Part shown: positions 53,088 to 63,535 of the stretch, in pieces
How positions within the stretch are numbered: position 1 is the first letter of the stretch
Layout of the letters: every line of letters starts with the position of its first letter
Source: Clostridiales bacterium
GTDB lineage: Bacteria > Bacillota > Clostridia > Lachnospirales > Lachnospiraceae
Assembly: GCA_021201535.1 (NCBI GenBank)
Contig: JAJQEU010000008.1
Coordinates: 20,495-84,494 of the forward strand
Length of the DNA: 64,000 nt
Reading direction: 5' to 3'
Position numbers and translations under genes: made by a program
The notes under the pieces: generated by a model
What the model saw: the letters and a program-made list of their open reading frames with translations, nothing else
The model's database searches: none
What the model was told of the DNA's origin: nothing

Positions 53088-53891
53088 ATGCTGCACTATA
53101 TAGAAGGGAAAAAAGCGCAGAATCCATTTACCCATGAGAGTCTTCCGGTGCGTTTTTACACGATGGAGGAGCTCTGCTATTTTATGGAGAAAAATATGTA
53201 TCTGATCGATGCATCCTGGCTGGGCGAGGATCTGTTTGCGTGGATGGAGGCCGAGCTGGATGAAAGTATCCTGGCTGCGCATCTGCGCTCCGCCCGCCGG
53301 AAAACCGGAGACATATACACCTGTGCGGAGCTGATGTTTCGCCATTCTGCCTATTATACGACGGCAGAACTGAATGATATCACGGGTCTGCTGGATCAGA
53401 TGCGCGGGAAAACCAAAATGGAGCGCAGGAAGATGCGGGGAGACCTGTATCTGGAAGCCGGGAAATATCGAAAGGCTGCCTATATCTACATGGAGCTGTT
53501 GCAGAAAGAATATGCCATACAGATGACGGAGGAGCTTCGCGGGAATATTCTGCACAATCTCGGCGTCGTGTATGCACGCCTGTTTCTGTTTCCGGAGGCG
53601 GTCGGCCTTTTTACTGAGGCGTACGCGCTGAGGAAGAATACAGAGAGCAGAGATGCCTGTCTCTATGCCATGAACTATGTCAATGACTCCTGCCGTATCA
53701 ATGAGCAGGGAATGGATATGAATTTTTCGGTGATGAAGGATGCTCTGAACCACCTGTCTGAGACGGTGGATGATCCGGCGTATTACGAGGAACGGCGGGA
53801 GGCTTCCGCAGCGGCGGGAGCCTTTGACTGGAAGGCTGCCCAGACAGAGCTTCTGCGGAAGTGGAGCGACGAGTGGAGAGCGATGGTCTGA
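53088..53891 (+). CDS. TPR-like helical protein of the DUF5717/DUF5716 cluster
   Basis: 267 residues, soluble. The N-terminal 100 residues include FMEKNMYLIDASWLGEDLF; residues about 110-200 contain TPR-like helices (RGDLYLEAGKYRKAAYIYME, HNLGVVYARLFLFPEAVGLF). It starts nine bases after the DUF5716 stop behind AAGGAGG. I do not recognise a named family. Confidence 0.75.
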   Translation: MLHYIEGKKAQNPFTHESLPVRFYTMEELCYFMEKNMYLIDASWLGEDLFAWMEAELDESILAAHLRSARRKTGDIYTCAELMFRHSAYYTTAELNDITGLLDQMRGKTKMERRKMRGDLYLEAGKYRKAAYIYMELLQKEYAIQMTEELRGNILHNLGVVYARLFLFPEAVGLFTEAYALRKNTESRDACLYAMNYVNDSCRINEQGMDMNFSVMKDALNHLSETVDDPAYYEERREASAAAGAFDWKAAQTELLRKWSDEWRAMV

Positions 53892-53894
53892 ATG

Positions 53895-54000
53895 ATCGAC
53901 GTTCAAAGATGCCGGCATGCCGTGACAAGGAGCGAATGGGATCGTTTTCTCAGATTTCGGCACGCTGCGTCAGCAGCGTATGTCCGTTGATACAGATAGA
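53895..54000. repeat. Hairpin region related to repeat family C
   Basis: GCACGCTGCGTCAGCAGCGT is a compact hairpin like the GCGCTGC-GACA-GCAGCGC core at 7885. A second small hairpin (GCCGGCATGCCG) lies at 53918. It fills the gap before the MetH-like gene. Confidence 0.5.
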
Positions 54001-54023
54001 GTTTGAATAAAGGAAGTGTAATA

Positions 54024-55592
54024 ATGACAAAACAAGCCTTCAGAGAGCTGCTTACGGGGAAAATCATCTGCCTGGACGGTGCGACAGGCTCAAACCTGCA
54101 GAAAAGGGGGATGCCAAACTGCGTCTGTCCCGAATTATGGATCACGGAGCATGAAGATATCCTGATTGCTCTGCAGCGCGAATACGTCGAAGCCGGCAGC
54201 GACATCATCTATGCGCCGACTTTTTCCGGAAACCGGATTAAGATGCGCGAATACGGTCTTGCCGACCGTTTGGATGAGATCAACACGAAGCTTGTCATGC
54301 TAAGCAGAGAGGCGGCCGGAGGGAAGGCGTATGTTGCGGGTGACATCACAATGACCGGCGCACAGCTGGAGCCGCTGGGCGATCTGACGTTTGCGGAGCT
54401 GTGTGACGTGTACAGGGAACAGATTGCGATCATTGCGAAAGCGGGAGCGGATCTTCTCGTTGTGGAGACGATGATGAGTCTGCAGGAGACCCGGGCGGCG
54501 GTGCTTGCCGCGCGGGAGGTCTGCCCGGATCTGCCGCTCATGGCGACGCTGAGCTTTACCGCATCCGGAAATACACTGTACGGCACATCGGCGGAATCGG
54601 CGGTGATCGTTCTGCAGAGCCTCGGCGTCGATGCAGTCGGGCTGAACTGTTCCGCCGGACCGGATCAGATGATCGATGTCGTGCGCCGGATGAAAAAGGT
54701 TGCCTCCGTGCCGCTGATCGCGAAGCCGAACGCCGGGCTCCCGCAGATCGGAGCGGACGGACAGACAGTGTATGATATGGATGCGGATGCTTTTGCGGCA
54801 TATATGATGGACGTGGCGGATGCCGGAGCGGATCTGGTGGGAGGCTGCTGCGGTACGACGCCGGCGTATATCGCATGCCTGAAGGCCGGGCTGTTGGAAT
54901 CCGGACGCATGATCCGGGATACGGCAGGCGACCGGGAGTCCGCGGAGACATGTGAATCCGTGACACAGGGCACATCCGTCGGACAGAACGAATCCGGCAG
55001 GCAGGGTGCATTTGCCGGTCAGAGTGAATCTGCGACACAGGGCACATCCGTCGGACAAAGTGAATCCGGCAGGCAGGTCACATCTGACAGACAGAGTGAA
55101 TTCGCGACACAGGACATACCCGTCGGGCAGAACGAATCCGGATCCGCGAGGCTCCTGTATCTGGCGAATGACCGTCAGGTATACGCGTTTCGGGACGGAC
55201 AGGTCCTGGAGCTTGGCGACGGCATTGATTTTCGCTCGGATGATGAACTGCGGGAGGAATACGCGGAGGATGTGTTTGACACGGCGCAGGATCTCGCCTT
55301 CGACCTGCAGGACGACGGCGCGGACGCCCTGCTGTTCTGTGCGGCCGGGCTGGACGAGGAGGCGGATATCCTGCTCGCGGCTGTTTCCGAGGTGACGCAG
55401 ATCGTCCGGATGCCGGTCGTGATCGCGTCGGACTGTCCGGAGACGGTTCGCAGAGTCCTGACCGGATATGCGGGCACGGCGGCCGTGATGCCGATCTCAG
55501 AGAACCCTTCTGTGTGTGAAGAGATCGAAAAGATCACAAAACTTTACGGCGCGGCGCTGCTTACCCTTGACAAAAAAATTAGATATTGCTAG
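54024..55592 (+). CDS. Homocysteine S-methyltransferase domain protein with repeat linker and degenerate C-terminal domain
   Basis: 522 residues. Residues 1-295 are a homocysteine methyltransferase barrel: DGATGSNLQKRGMP, the zinc cysteine in GLNCSAGPDQM and the pair in GGCCGTTPAYI. Residues about 310-375 are a 12-residue repeat (GTSVGQSESGRQ type). The last 140 residues (DVFDTAQDLAFDLQDDGADA, MPVVIASDCPETVRRVL) resemble the first half of the pterin-binding domain of MetH but stop early. No cobalamin domain follows. It may donate methyl from a non-folate source, or need a partner. AAAGGAAG precedes the ATG. Confidence 0.85.
   Translation: MTKQAFRELLTGKIICLDGATGSNLQKRGMPNCVCPELWITEHEDILIALQREYVEAGSDIIYAPTFSGNRIKMREYGLADRLDEINTKLVMLSREAAGGKAYVAGDITMTGAQLEPLGDLTFAELCDVYREQIAIIAKAGADLLVVETMMSLQETRAAVLAAREVCPDLPLMATLSFTASGNTLYGTSAESAVIVLQSLGVDAVGLNCSAGPDQMIDVVRRMKKVASVPLIAKPNAGLPQIGADGQTVYDMDADAFAAYMMDVADAGADLVGGCCGTTPAYIACLKAGLLESGRMIRDTAGDRESAETCESVTQGTSVGQNESGRQGAFAGQSESATQGTSVGQSESGRQVTSDRQSEFATQDIPVGQNESGSARLLYLANDRQVYAFRDGQVLELGDGIDFRSDDELREEYAEDVFDTAQDLAFDLQDDGADALLFCAAGLDEEADILLAAVSEVTQIVRMPVVIASDCPETVRRVLTGYAGTAAVMPISENPSVCEEIEKITKLYGAALLTLDKKIRYC
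54950..55146. repeat. 36-base tandem repeat inside the MetH-like gene, about five units
   Basis: Units translate to ES-VTQGTSVGQN, ES-GRQGAFAGQS, ES-ATQGTSVGQS, ES-GRQVTSDRQS and EF-ATQDIPVGQN; alternate units are most alike, suggesting a 72-base higher unit. Confidence 0.85.
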
Positions 55593-55595
55593 AAT
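55567..55595 (+). promoter_or_regulatory. Strong promoter of ilvN-ilvC
   Basis: TTGACA, a 17-base spacer ending TGC, then TAGAAT (extended -10). It lies over the last codons of the MetH-like gene. Confidence 0.8.
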
Positions 55596-55641
55596 ATATA
55601 ACGTTTGAAATAGATGATACTGAATCTCAGGAGGGGATACT

Positions 55642-57191
<1,550 letters not shown>

Positions 57192-57225
57192 CCTGTCTGC
57201 CGCGGATCAGAATAAAGACGACACA

Positions 57226-57257
57226 AATGGTATGGCAGAAATGCCATACCATTTTTT
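57226..57257 (+). terminator. Rho-independent terminator after ilvC
   Basis: ATGGTATGGCA and TGCCATACCAT around GAAA, then six T. It ends the ilvN-ilvC unit. Confidence 0.9.
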
Positions 57258-57285
57258 GAAAAACAGATCTTTCTGAATACATGAT

Positions 57286-57325
57286 AAACACGTATGCACT
57301 GCTGTCGCAGCGCACCAGCATCTAT
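57286..57325. repeat. Hairpin repeat family C, copy 2, inverted
   Basis: Reverse complement of the 7883-7925 unit: GCACTGCTGTCGCAGCGCAC then CATCTATGAAAG. It lies just upstream of the leuD start. Confidence 0.6.
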
Positions 57326-57337
57326 GAAAGGAATAGC

Positions 57338-57829
57338 ATGGGAAAAATATTTCGATTTCACACGGATGTGGATACGGATCAGATCATCGCGTCCCAGTAT
57401 CTGCTTTATCCGACCATCGATGAGATGAAGACACATACATTCGAATCGCTGGACCGTTCGTTTGCCGCGAGAGTGCGTCCGGGCGATTTTGTCGTGGCAA
57501 ATGAGAATTTCGGCTGCGGTTCTTCCAGGGAACAGGCGCCTTCCGTTCTCAAAGCGCTCGGTGTGAAGGCTGTGATCGCCAAATCCTTTGCCCGGATTTT
57601 TTACCGTAACGCGATCAACATCGGTCTGCCGGTCATTGTCAGTAAAGAGTTGTACGATGCGGTCAGCGACGGGGATGAGATGGAGCTCTCCCTGACAGAC
57701 GGGATTGCGACAGTGAACGGACAGGAGTTTGTGTGTACAAAGCTCCCGCCCTATATGCAGAGTATTCTGGATCAGGGCGGACTGATTGCCTCCCTGAATC
57801 ATGAAAATAAGCACGGAAATGACCGCTGA
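57338..57829 (+). CDS. leuD: 3-isopropylmalate dehydratase small subunit-like (first pair)
   Basis: 163 residues. The swivelling domain of aconitase-type dehydratases: DTDQIIASQYLLYPT, ENFGCGSSREQAP, AKSFARIFYRNAINIG. It carries the substrate-side loop and pairs with the large subunit 26 bases downstream. The start follows GAAAGGAATAGC; the frame is open back over a repeat. Because the partner has unusual cluster motifs, the substrate may differ from isopropylmalate. Confidence 0.9.
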   Translation: MGKIFRFHTDVDTDQIIASQYLLYPTIDEMKTHTFESLDRSFAARVRPGDFVVANENFGCGSSREQAPSVLKALGVKAVIAKSFARIFYRNAINIGLPVIVSKELYDAVSDGDEMELSLTDGIATVNGQEFVCTKLPPYMQSILDQGGLIASLNHENKHGNDR

Positions 57830-57855
57830 CGCAGACAGGATGGAGGATATCATTT

Positions 57856-59106
57856 ATGGGAATGACAATTGCTGAAAAAATCATTGCCGCGGCCGCCGGC
57901 GTGGAGGAGGTTCGCCCCGGCGACATCCATACGGTGGAGGTGGATCGCATGATGAGCAACGACGGCACGACACACCTCACCATCGACATGTATCACAATC
58001 AGCTGAAAAACCCGCATATTGCGGATGTGGATAAGCTGGTGTGGATCGTGGATCATAATGTTCCGGCCGACAGCCCGAAAACAGCGGCGTCCCACAAAAA
58101 GATGCGGGACTTTGCGAAGGAGCACGGCATCACATTCTACGAGGGAAAGGGCGTCTGCCATCAGATCATGATGGAGAATCACGTGCGGCCGGGAGAGCTG
58201 ATCTTCGGAGCCGACAGCCATACCTGTGCCTATGGCGCGCTGGGGGCGTTTGGTACCGGCGTCGGCTGCACCGATTACCTCTATGCCATGGTGACCGGCA
58301 CCTCCTGGGTGCTGGTACCGGAGACGATCCGTTTCCATCTGAAGGGAGAGCTGCCGGCGGGCGTCTATGCGCGCGACCTGATCCTGACGATCATCGGAAG
58401 GATCGGGGCCAACGGCGCGAACTATAAAGCGATGGAGTTTGGCGGCGAGGGATTGAAGACGCTGACGATGAGTGACCGTATCGCCATCTGCAATCTCTGT
58501 GTCGAGGCGGGCGCCAAGACCGCGCTGATGGAGGTGGATGACATCGCCATGGATTACCTGAAATCGCGCGGGAGAGAGCCGAAACATGTGTTTTCGAGCG
58601 ATCCTGACGCCGTGTATGCGGAGGAGTATGAGATTGATCTGAGTGTCATCACGCCGGTTGTTGCAAAGCCTCATTTTGTCGATAATCTGGTGAACGCGAA
58701 AAAATGTGCCGGCGTGAAGATCGACGAGGCGTTCCTCGGCTCCTGCAACAACGGCCGGATCGAGGATCTCCGCGTCGGGGCTGCGATTATCAAAGGAAAA
58801 AAGGTTCACCCGACGGTGCGGTTCCTTGTCGTACCCGCCAGCCAGGAGGTCTACGCGCAGGCGCTCGAGGAGGGGCTGATCAAAATCTTTATGGACGCCG
58901 GCGCGATCGTTATGAACGCGAACTGCAGCGTCTGCTGGGGCAGCTGCCAGGGTGTGATCGGAGAGGGCGAGACCCTGATCAGCACCGGGACGAGGAATTT
59001 CAAAGGGCGCGCCGGGCATCCGGATTCCTTTGTGTATCTGGCTTCCGCGGCCACGGTCACAGCCTCCGCGATCAGAGGAGAGATTGCGACAGCGGATATG
59101 ATATGA
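57856..59106 (+). CDS. leuC: 3-isopropylmalate dehydratase large subunit-like, diverged (first pair)
   Basis: 416 residues. Aconitase-type iron-sulfur hydrolyase. GADSHTCAYGALGAFGTGVG and the general layout fit the LeuC/homoaconitase branch. The cluster motifs are atypical: LGSCNNGR instead of GSCTNGR, and NCSVCWGSCQG where the family has PGCGPCxG. All three cluster cysteines still appear available. It may process a related hydroxy acid (citramalate, homoaconitate or dimethylmalate type). Its stop lies in a family A repeat. Confidence 0.85.
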   Translation: MGMTIAEKIIAAAAGVEEVRPGDIHTVEVDRMMSNDGTTHLTIDMYHNQLKNPHIADVDKLVWIVDHNVPADSPKTAASHKKMRDFAKEHGITFYEGKGVCHQIMMENHVRPGELIFGADSHTCAYGALGAFGTGVGCTDYLYAMVTGTSWVLVPETIRFHLKGELPAGVYARDLILTIIGRIGANGANYKAMEFGGEGLKTLTMSDRIAICNLCVEAGAKTALMEVDDIAMDYLKSRGREPKHVFSSDPDAVYAEEYEIDLSVITPVVAKPHFVDNLVNAKKCAGVKIDEAFLGSCNNGRIEDLRVGAAIIKGKKVHPTVRFLVVPASQEVYAQALEEGLIKIFMDAGAIVMNANCSVCWGSCQGVIGEGETLISTGTRNFKGRAGHPDSFVYLASAATVTASAIRGEIATADMI

Positions 59107-59178
59107 TACAAGGGACAAAAGGTCAGAAATCGGATGCTTGCATCCGTATTTCTGACCTTGTGGACCGTAGTATCATAC
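59104..59178. repeat. Structured intergenic repeat family A, copy 2
   Basis: TGATACAAGGG at the leuC stop; AAGGTCAGAAAT and ATTTCTGACCTT pair fully, with GGATGC-TT-GCATCC at the tip; the ends ATGATAC and GTATCAT are inverted. The best-formed copy. Confidence 0.85.
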
Positions 59179-59223
59179 CCTTTTGCTACCCGAATCATGA
59201 TCTAAAGAAAGAGGAAATACACT

Positions 59224-59718
59224 ATGGAACAATTTACCGGAAAAGTATGGATTCTCGGCGACGACATCGACACCGACATTATCATGCCGACCGAATATCT
59301 CGCGCTGGAATCCGTAGAAGACATGAAGCCCTACGCCTTTTCCCCGCTGCGCCCGGAGCTGGCGGCACGGCTTCAGCCGGGCGACATCATCGTCGCCGGG
59401 AAAAATTTCGGCTGCGGCTCCTCCAGGGAACAGGCGCCGGAGGTGATTCAGGCGCTGGGCGTCCGCTGCGTGATCGCGAAGTCCTATGCACGCATTTTCT
59501 TCCGCAATTCCATTAACAACGGGCTGCTTCTCATTGAAAACGCGGACATCCAGAAGGATGTAAAGGAAGGGGACGAGATCACCGTGACGGTCAATGAGGC
59601 GATCTCTCTGGGCGATAAAGCTTATCCGATTACCTCTCTGCCGGAGAATCTGGTCGAGATCCTTCAGGCGGGCGGCCTGGTGAAAGCGATGCGGCGGAGA
59701 AACGGTCTGGAGATCTAG
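59224..59718 (+). CDS. leuD: 3-isopropylmalate dehydratase small subunit (second pair)
   Basis: 164 residues. DTDIIMPTEYLALES, GKNFGCGSSREQAP and AKSYARIFFRNSINNG. It is clearly a paralogue of the copy at 57338, with different residues in the substrate loop. Behind GAGGAAATACACT; it pairs with the large subunit gene that follows. Confidence 0.93.
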   Translation: MEQFTGKVWILGDDIDTDIIMPTEYLALESVEDMKPYAFSPLRPELAARLQPGDIIVAGKNFGCGSSREQAPEVIQALGVRCVIAKSYARIFFRNSINNGLLLIENADIQKDVKEGDEITVTVNEAISLGDKAYPITSLPENLVEILQAGGLVKAMRRRNGLEI

Positions 59719-59854
59719 CCGCGTGGAAACGGCCGGATCATTTTCTGACAGATAGAAAAGAGCGTTACACAGGATGGCGAACGAATGCCTTAACGGGCGA
59801 GGACAGCCTTATACTGATAATAAAGTCTTGAGTGAGATAACAGGAGCAGACACC

Positions 59855-61099
59855 ATGGGATTTACGATGATAGAAAAAATAATCGGGCGGAATGTAAAAA
59901 AGGACGTGCACCCGGGCGATATCGTGACGGTGGACGTGGACCGCGTGATGATACACGATATCTTTATTCCGTTCGTCGCGGATAAGTTTGAAGAGATGGG
60001 ATTTGAGAAGCTCTGGGATCCGGACAGGGTCGTCCTGATCTATGACCATCTTGTTCCGGCGAGCCAGGTCGACGACACGAGACATTTCCGTGTGGGCAAC
60101 GCGTTTGCGGAAAAATACGGCATGAAGCATGTACACCGTTCCGATGGTATCTGCCATCAGCTGATGACGGAAGCGGGCTATGTCAAACCGGGCGATATCG
60201 TATTCGGCACGGACAGCCACACGACGACCTACGGATGTGTCGGCGCTTTTTCCTCCGGCATCGGATATACGGAGATGGCGGGCATCCTCGGAACAGGACA
60301 GCTCTGGGTGAGAGTGCCCGGGACAATCCGGGTGACCGTGAACGGCAGACTTCCGGAGAACGTCACGTCAAAGGATCTGATCCTGAAGCTGATCGGTGAT
60401 CTCGGCGCGGACGGAGCGACCTATATGGCGCTGGAGTTCCACGGGGATACGATACGTGACATGTCTGTGGCAAGCCGGATGACCATGTCCAATATGGCGG
60501 TGGAAGCGGGAGCAAAATGCGCCCTGTTTGCACCGGACGAAAAGACGGCGGCATACTGTGAGATCGAGCTCAGTGAAGCGCAGACAGATCTGGCGGCGGA
60601 CGCGGACGCTGCCTGTGTCCGGGAGATCGTCTATCAGGCGGAGGATCTGGTTCCGGTTCTGGCCTGCCCTTCCCAGGTGGACAATATCCGCCCGGTCTCT
60701 GATCTCGAAGGCACACCGATTGATCAGGTATTTATCGGATCCTGTACCAACGGCCGCCTGGAGGATCTGACGGCGGCGGCTGAGATATTAAAGGGACAGA
60801 AGGTCGCTCCCTTTGTGAAGCTGATCGTCACGCCGGCCAGCCGCAAGGTCTTCGACGAGGCGATGGCAAACGGAACCATGCAGATCCTGATCGACGCGGG
60901 AGCGATCGTGACACATCCGGGCTGCGGACTCTGCTGCGGGCGCACCGGCGGCATCCTGACCGACGGCGAGAGAGTGGTCGCGACAAACAACCGGAATTTC
61001 CTCGGCAGGATGGGGACATCCAAAGTGGAGATCTTTCTCGCGTCTCCGAAGACCGCGGCGGCCAGCGCCGTGGCCGGGAGGATTGTTTCCGCGCAGTAA
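59855..61099 (+). CDS. leuC: 3-isopropylmalate dehydratase large subunit (second pair)
   Basis: 414 residues. Cluster motifs are canonical: FGTDSHTTTYGCVGAF, IGSCTNGRLEDL and HPGCGLCCGRTGG. This pair is the better candidate for leucine synthesis. The ATG behind AGGAGCAGACACC is chosen; an in-frame ATG 81 bases upstream lacks a ribosome site. leuA and leuB are not in the window. Confidence 0.93.
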   Translation: MGFTMIEKIIGRNVKKDVHPGDIVTVDVDRVMIHDIFIPFVADKFEEMGFEKLWDPDRVVLIYDHLVPASQVDDTRHFRVGNAFAEKYGMKHVHRSDGICHQLMTEAGYVKPGDIVFGTDSHTTTYGCVGAFSSGIGYTEMAGILGTGQLWVRVPGTIRVTVNGRLPENVTSKDLILKLIGDLGADGATYMALEFHGDTIRDMSVASRMTMSNMAVEAGAKCALFAPDEKTAAYCEIELSEAQTDLAADADAACVREIVYQAEDLVPVLACPSQVDNIRPVSDLEGTPIDQVFIGSCTNGRLEDLTAAAEILKGQKVAPFVKLIVTPASRKVFDEAMANGTMQILIDAGAIVTHPGCGLCCGRTGGILTDGERVVATNNRNFLGRMGTSKVEIFLASPKTAAASAVAGRIVSAQ

Positions 61100-61147
61100 A
61101 TGCAGGATTTATTTGTTTTTCGTAAATAGATATGGTACTATATTTTA

Positions 61148-61174
61148 CAGGAAACGACATCAGGTCGTTTCCTG
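61148..61174. repeat. Palindromic repeat family D, copy 6
   Basis: CAGGAAACGAC and GTCGTTTCCTG around ATCAG, a perfect 11-base stem, upstream of thrC. Confidence 0.75.
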
Positions 61175-61255
61175 TGCGCCGGATGCAGGGCTGTGCAGGC
61201 AGCCATATCTCATGTGTCTGTGTGCATCAATAAAGATTCAGGAAAGAGGATGATG

Positions 61256-62743
61256 ATGGAAGTTTTATATACGAATACCCGCGACGCCTCGGAGACCGTC
61301 CGGGCGTCCCAGGCAATCTTAAACGGTCTTGCAAAGGACAGCGGGCTCTATGTGCCCACGGTGATCCCGAAGCTGGATATCCCGGCGGAAGAGCTGGCCG
61401 GCATGACCTATCAGGAAACCGCCTACGCTGTCATGAGCCGGTTTCTGACTGATTTTACGGAGGAGGAGCTGCGCACCTGTATCGCGCGCGCCTATGACTC
61501 CAAGTTTGACACGCCGAAGATCGCGCCTCTGGTCTGCGCGGACGGCGCTTATTATCTGGAGCTGTTTCACGGTGCGACCATCGCGTTCAAGGACATGGCG
61601 CTCTCCATCCTGCCGCATCTGCTGATCACATCCGCGCGGAAAAATCATGTGGAAAACGATATTGTGATCCTGACGGCGACCTCCGGCGATACCGGAAAGG
61701 CCGCTCTGGCAGGTTTTGCCGGTGTGGACGGCACAAAGATCATCGTGTTCTACCCGAAGAACGGCGTGAGCCCCATCCAGGAGAAGCAGATGGTGACCCA
61801 GAGGGGAGACAATACGCTGGTCGTCGGCATCCACGGGAATTTTGACCAGGCGCAGACCGGCGTGAAGCAGATGTTTTCCGACGACGGGCTGAAGGCCGAG
61901 CTGGACGCGGCCGGTTATCAGTTCTCATCCGCCAACTCCATCAATATCGGCCGGCTTGTCCCGCAGATCGTCTATTACGTGTACGCCTATGCGCAGATGA
62001 TTGCCGGCGGCGAGATTACCTCCGGGGAGAGCATCAACGTCGTTGTGCCCACCGGGAATTTCGGCAATATCCTGGCGGCGTTTTACGCCAAAAACATGGG
62101 GCTTCCGATCGACCGGCTGATCTGTGCTTCGAATGAAAACAAGGTGCTGTATGATTTCTTCTCCACCGGTATGTATGACAAAAACAGAGAATTTATTCTG
62201 ACGTCTTCGCCGTCCATGGATATCCTGATCTCCAGCAATCTGGAGCGCCTGATCTACCGCATTGCGGGCGAGGACGCCGAGAAGAACGCTTATCTGATGA
62301 ACCGCCTGGCGGAGACAGGGAAATACATGATCACCGCGGACATGCGCCGTCAGCTCGGCACCTTCTACGGCGGATTCGCGGATGAAACAGAGACGGCTGC
62401 CGAGATCCGCAGATTATATCAGGATACCGGATATGTCGTTGACACCCACACGGCGGTCGCCTCCGCGGTTTATCAGAAGTACCGCGGCGAGACGGGAGAT
62501 AGCCGGAAGACAGTCATCGCGTCCACGGCCAGCCCGTTTAAGTTCACCCGGAGCGTCATGAACGCGATTGACGCGAAATATGACGTCATGTCTGATTTTG
62601 AGCTCGTGGATGAGCTGTCCGGTCTGGCGAAGGTGAAGGTGCCTCAGGCGATCGAGGAGATCCGGAACGCCGCGGTGATTCATGACACGGAATGTGACGT
62701 GAACGGTATGCAGGATGTCGTAAAGAAATTCCTGGGAATATGA
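61256..62743 (+). CDS. thrC: Threonine synthase
   Basis: 495 residues. PLP enzyme that turns O-phosphohomoserine into threonine. The lysine is in GATIAFKDMALS; TATSGDTGKAALAGF and VPTGNFGNILAAFYA are cofactor motifs. It is the long, fungal/enterobacterial-type threonine synthase. Three ATG codons in a row follow AGAGG; the third has the best spacing (6 bases). The frame opens further upstream in the repeat region. Confidence 0.96.
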   Translation: MEVLYTNTRDASETVRASQAILNGLAKDSGLYVPTVIPKLDIPAEELAGMTYQETAYAVMSRFLTDFTEEELRTCIARAYDSKFDTPKIAPLVCADGAYYLELFHGATIAFKDMALSILPHLLITSARKNHVENDIVILTATSGDTGKAALAGFAGVDGTKIIVFYPKNGVSPIQEKQMVTQRGDNTLVVGIHGNFDQAQTGVKQMFSDDGLKAELDAAGYQFSSANSINIGRLVPQIVYYVYAYAQMIAGGEITSGESINVVVPTGNFGNILAAFYAKNMGLPIDRLICASNENKVLYDFFSTGMYDKNREFILTSSPSMDILISSNLERLIYRIAGEDAEKNAYLMNRLAETGKYMITADMRRQLGTFYGGFADETETAAEIRRLYQDTGYVVDTHTAVASAVYQKYRGETGDSRKTVIASTASPFKFTRSVMNAIDAKYDVMSDFELVDELSGLAKVKVPQAIEEIRNAAVIHDTECDVNGMQDVVKKFLGI

Positions 62744-62818
62744 TGATACCAGGGTTCAAAGGTCATGAACGGAGCGCTTGCGGTCTGATTCATGACTTTG
62801 GGACCCGTAGGTATCATA
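62744..62818. repeat. Structured intergenic repeat family A, copy 3
   Basis: TGATACCAGGG directly after the thrC stop, GTCATGAA / TTCATGAC stem with a GCTTGC tip, and GGTATCATA at the right end. Same layout as the other copies, arms changed on both sides. Confidence 0.75.
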
Positions 62819-62875
62819 AGGGTTGAAAGGTCAGAAACATGAATCACAGTGAAAATTCAGAAGAAAGGACATGTC

Positions 62876-63535
62876 ATGAAAAAAGAAGAGTTATTTAAAT
62901 ATATTGATCATACTGCACTGAAGGCGGACACTTCATGGGAGGATATCAGAAGATTGTGTGACGAGGCGCTTGTATTCCGCATGGCGTCCGTCTGCATTCC
63001 GAGCAGCTATGTGAAGCGCGCCAGGGAGAGTTTCCCCGCGCTGAATATCTGCACGGTCGTCGGATTCCCGTTTGGCAATGCCAGCACGGAGGCCAAGCTG
63101 GCCGAGACGCAGCAGGCGCTCGCGGACGGAGCCAATGAGATCGATATGATGATCAATCTCGGCTGGGTGAAGGACAAGGAGTTTAAAAAAGTCACGGAGG
63201 AGATCCGCTCCCTCAAAGAGCTGGTCGGTAAAGATCACATATTAAAAGTGATTCTTGAGACATGCTGCCTGGACTATGATGAGAAATACATGCTCTGCCG
63301 CTGTGCCACCAAAGCGCGCGCCGACTACATCAAGACATCGACCGGTTTCGGCTCCGCCGGCGCGAACCTGGAGGATGTGCAGATGATGCGGAGAACCGCG
63401 GATCCCGGCGTTCAGATCAAGGCTTCGGGCGGCATCCGCACGAAGGCAGAGATGGAAGCATACATCAACGCGGGCTGTAAGCGGATCGGGACCAGCAGAG
63501 CGATCGAGATTCTTGGCAAAGAGGATGACGAGTGA
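62876..63535 (+). CDS. deoC: Deoxyribose-phosphate aldolase
   Basis: 219 residues. It splits deoxyribose 5-phosphate. YIDHTALKADTSW at the N-terminus, the Schiff-base lysine in DYIKTSTGFGSAGA, and VGFPFGNASTEAK. AAAGGAC precedes the ATG. Its stop overlaps the cdd start, forming a nucleoside-salvage pair. Confidence 0.96.
   Translation: MKKEELFKYIDHTALKADTSWEDIRRLCDEALVFRMASVCIPSSYVKRARESFPALNICTVVGFPFGNASTEAKLAETQQALADGANEIDMMINLGWVKDKEFKKVTEEIRSLKELVGKDHILKVILETCCLDYDEKYMLCRCATKARADYIKTSTGFGSAGANLEDVQMMRRTADPGVQIKASGGIRTKAEMEAYINAGCKRIGTSRAIEILGKEDDE

Noticed and set aside
53895..54000. Possible T-box or SAM-type leader before the MetH-like gene
   Set aside because: No GGGTGGNACC box, no AGAGAG stem I start and no SAM-I core; only short hairpins related to family C.
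57850..59118. 422-codon minus-strand frame opposite leuC
   Set aside because: Mirror of a conserved enzyme gene; the plus strand carries the iron-sulfur and substrate motifs.
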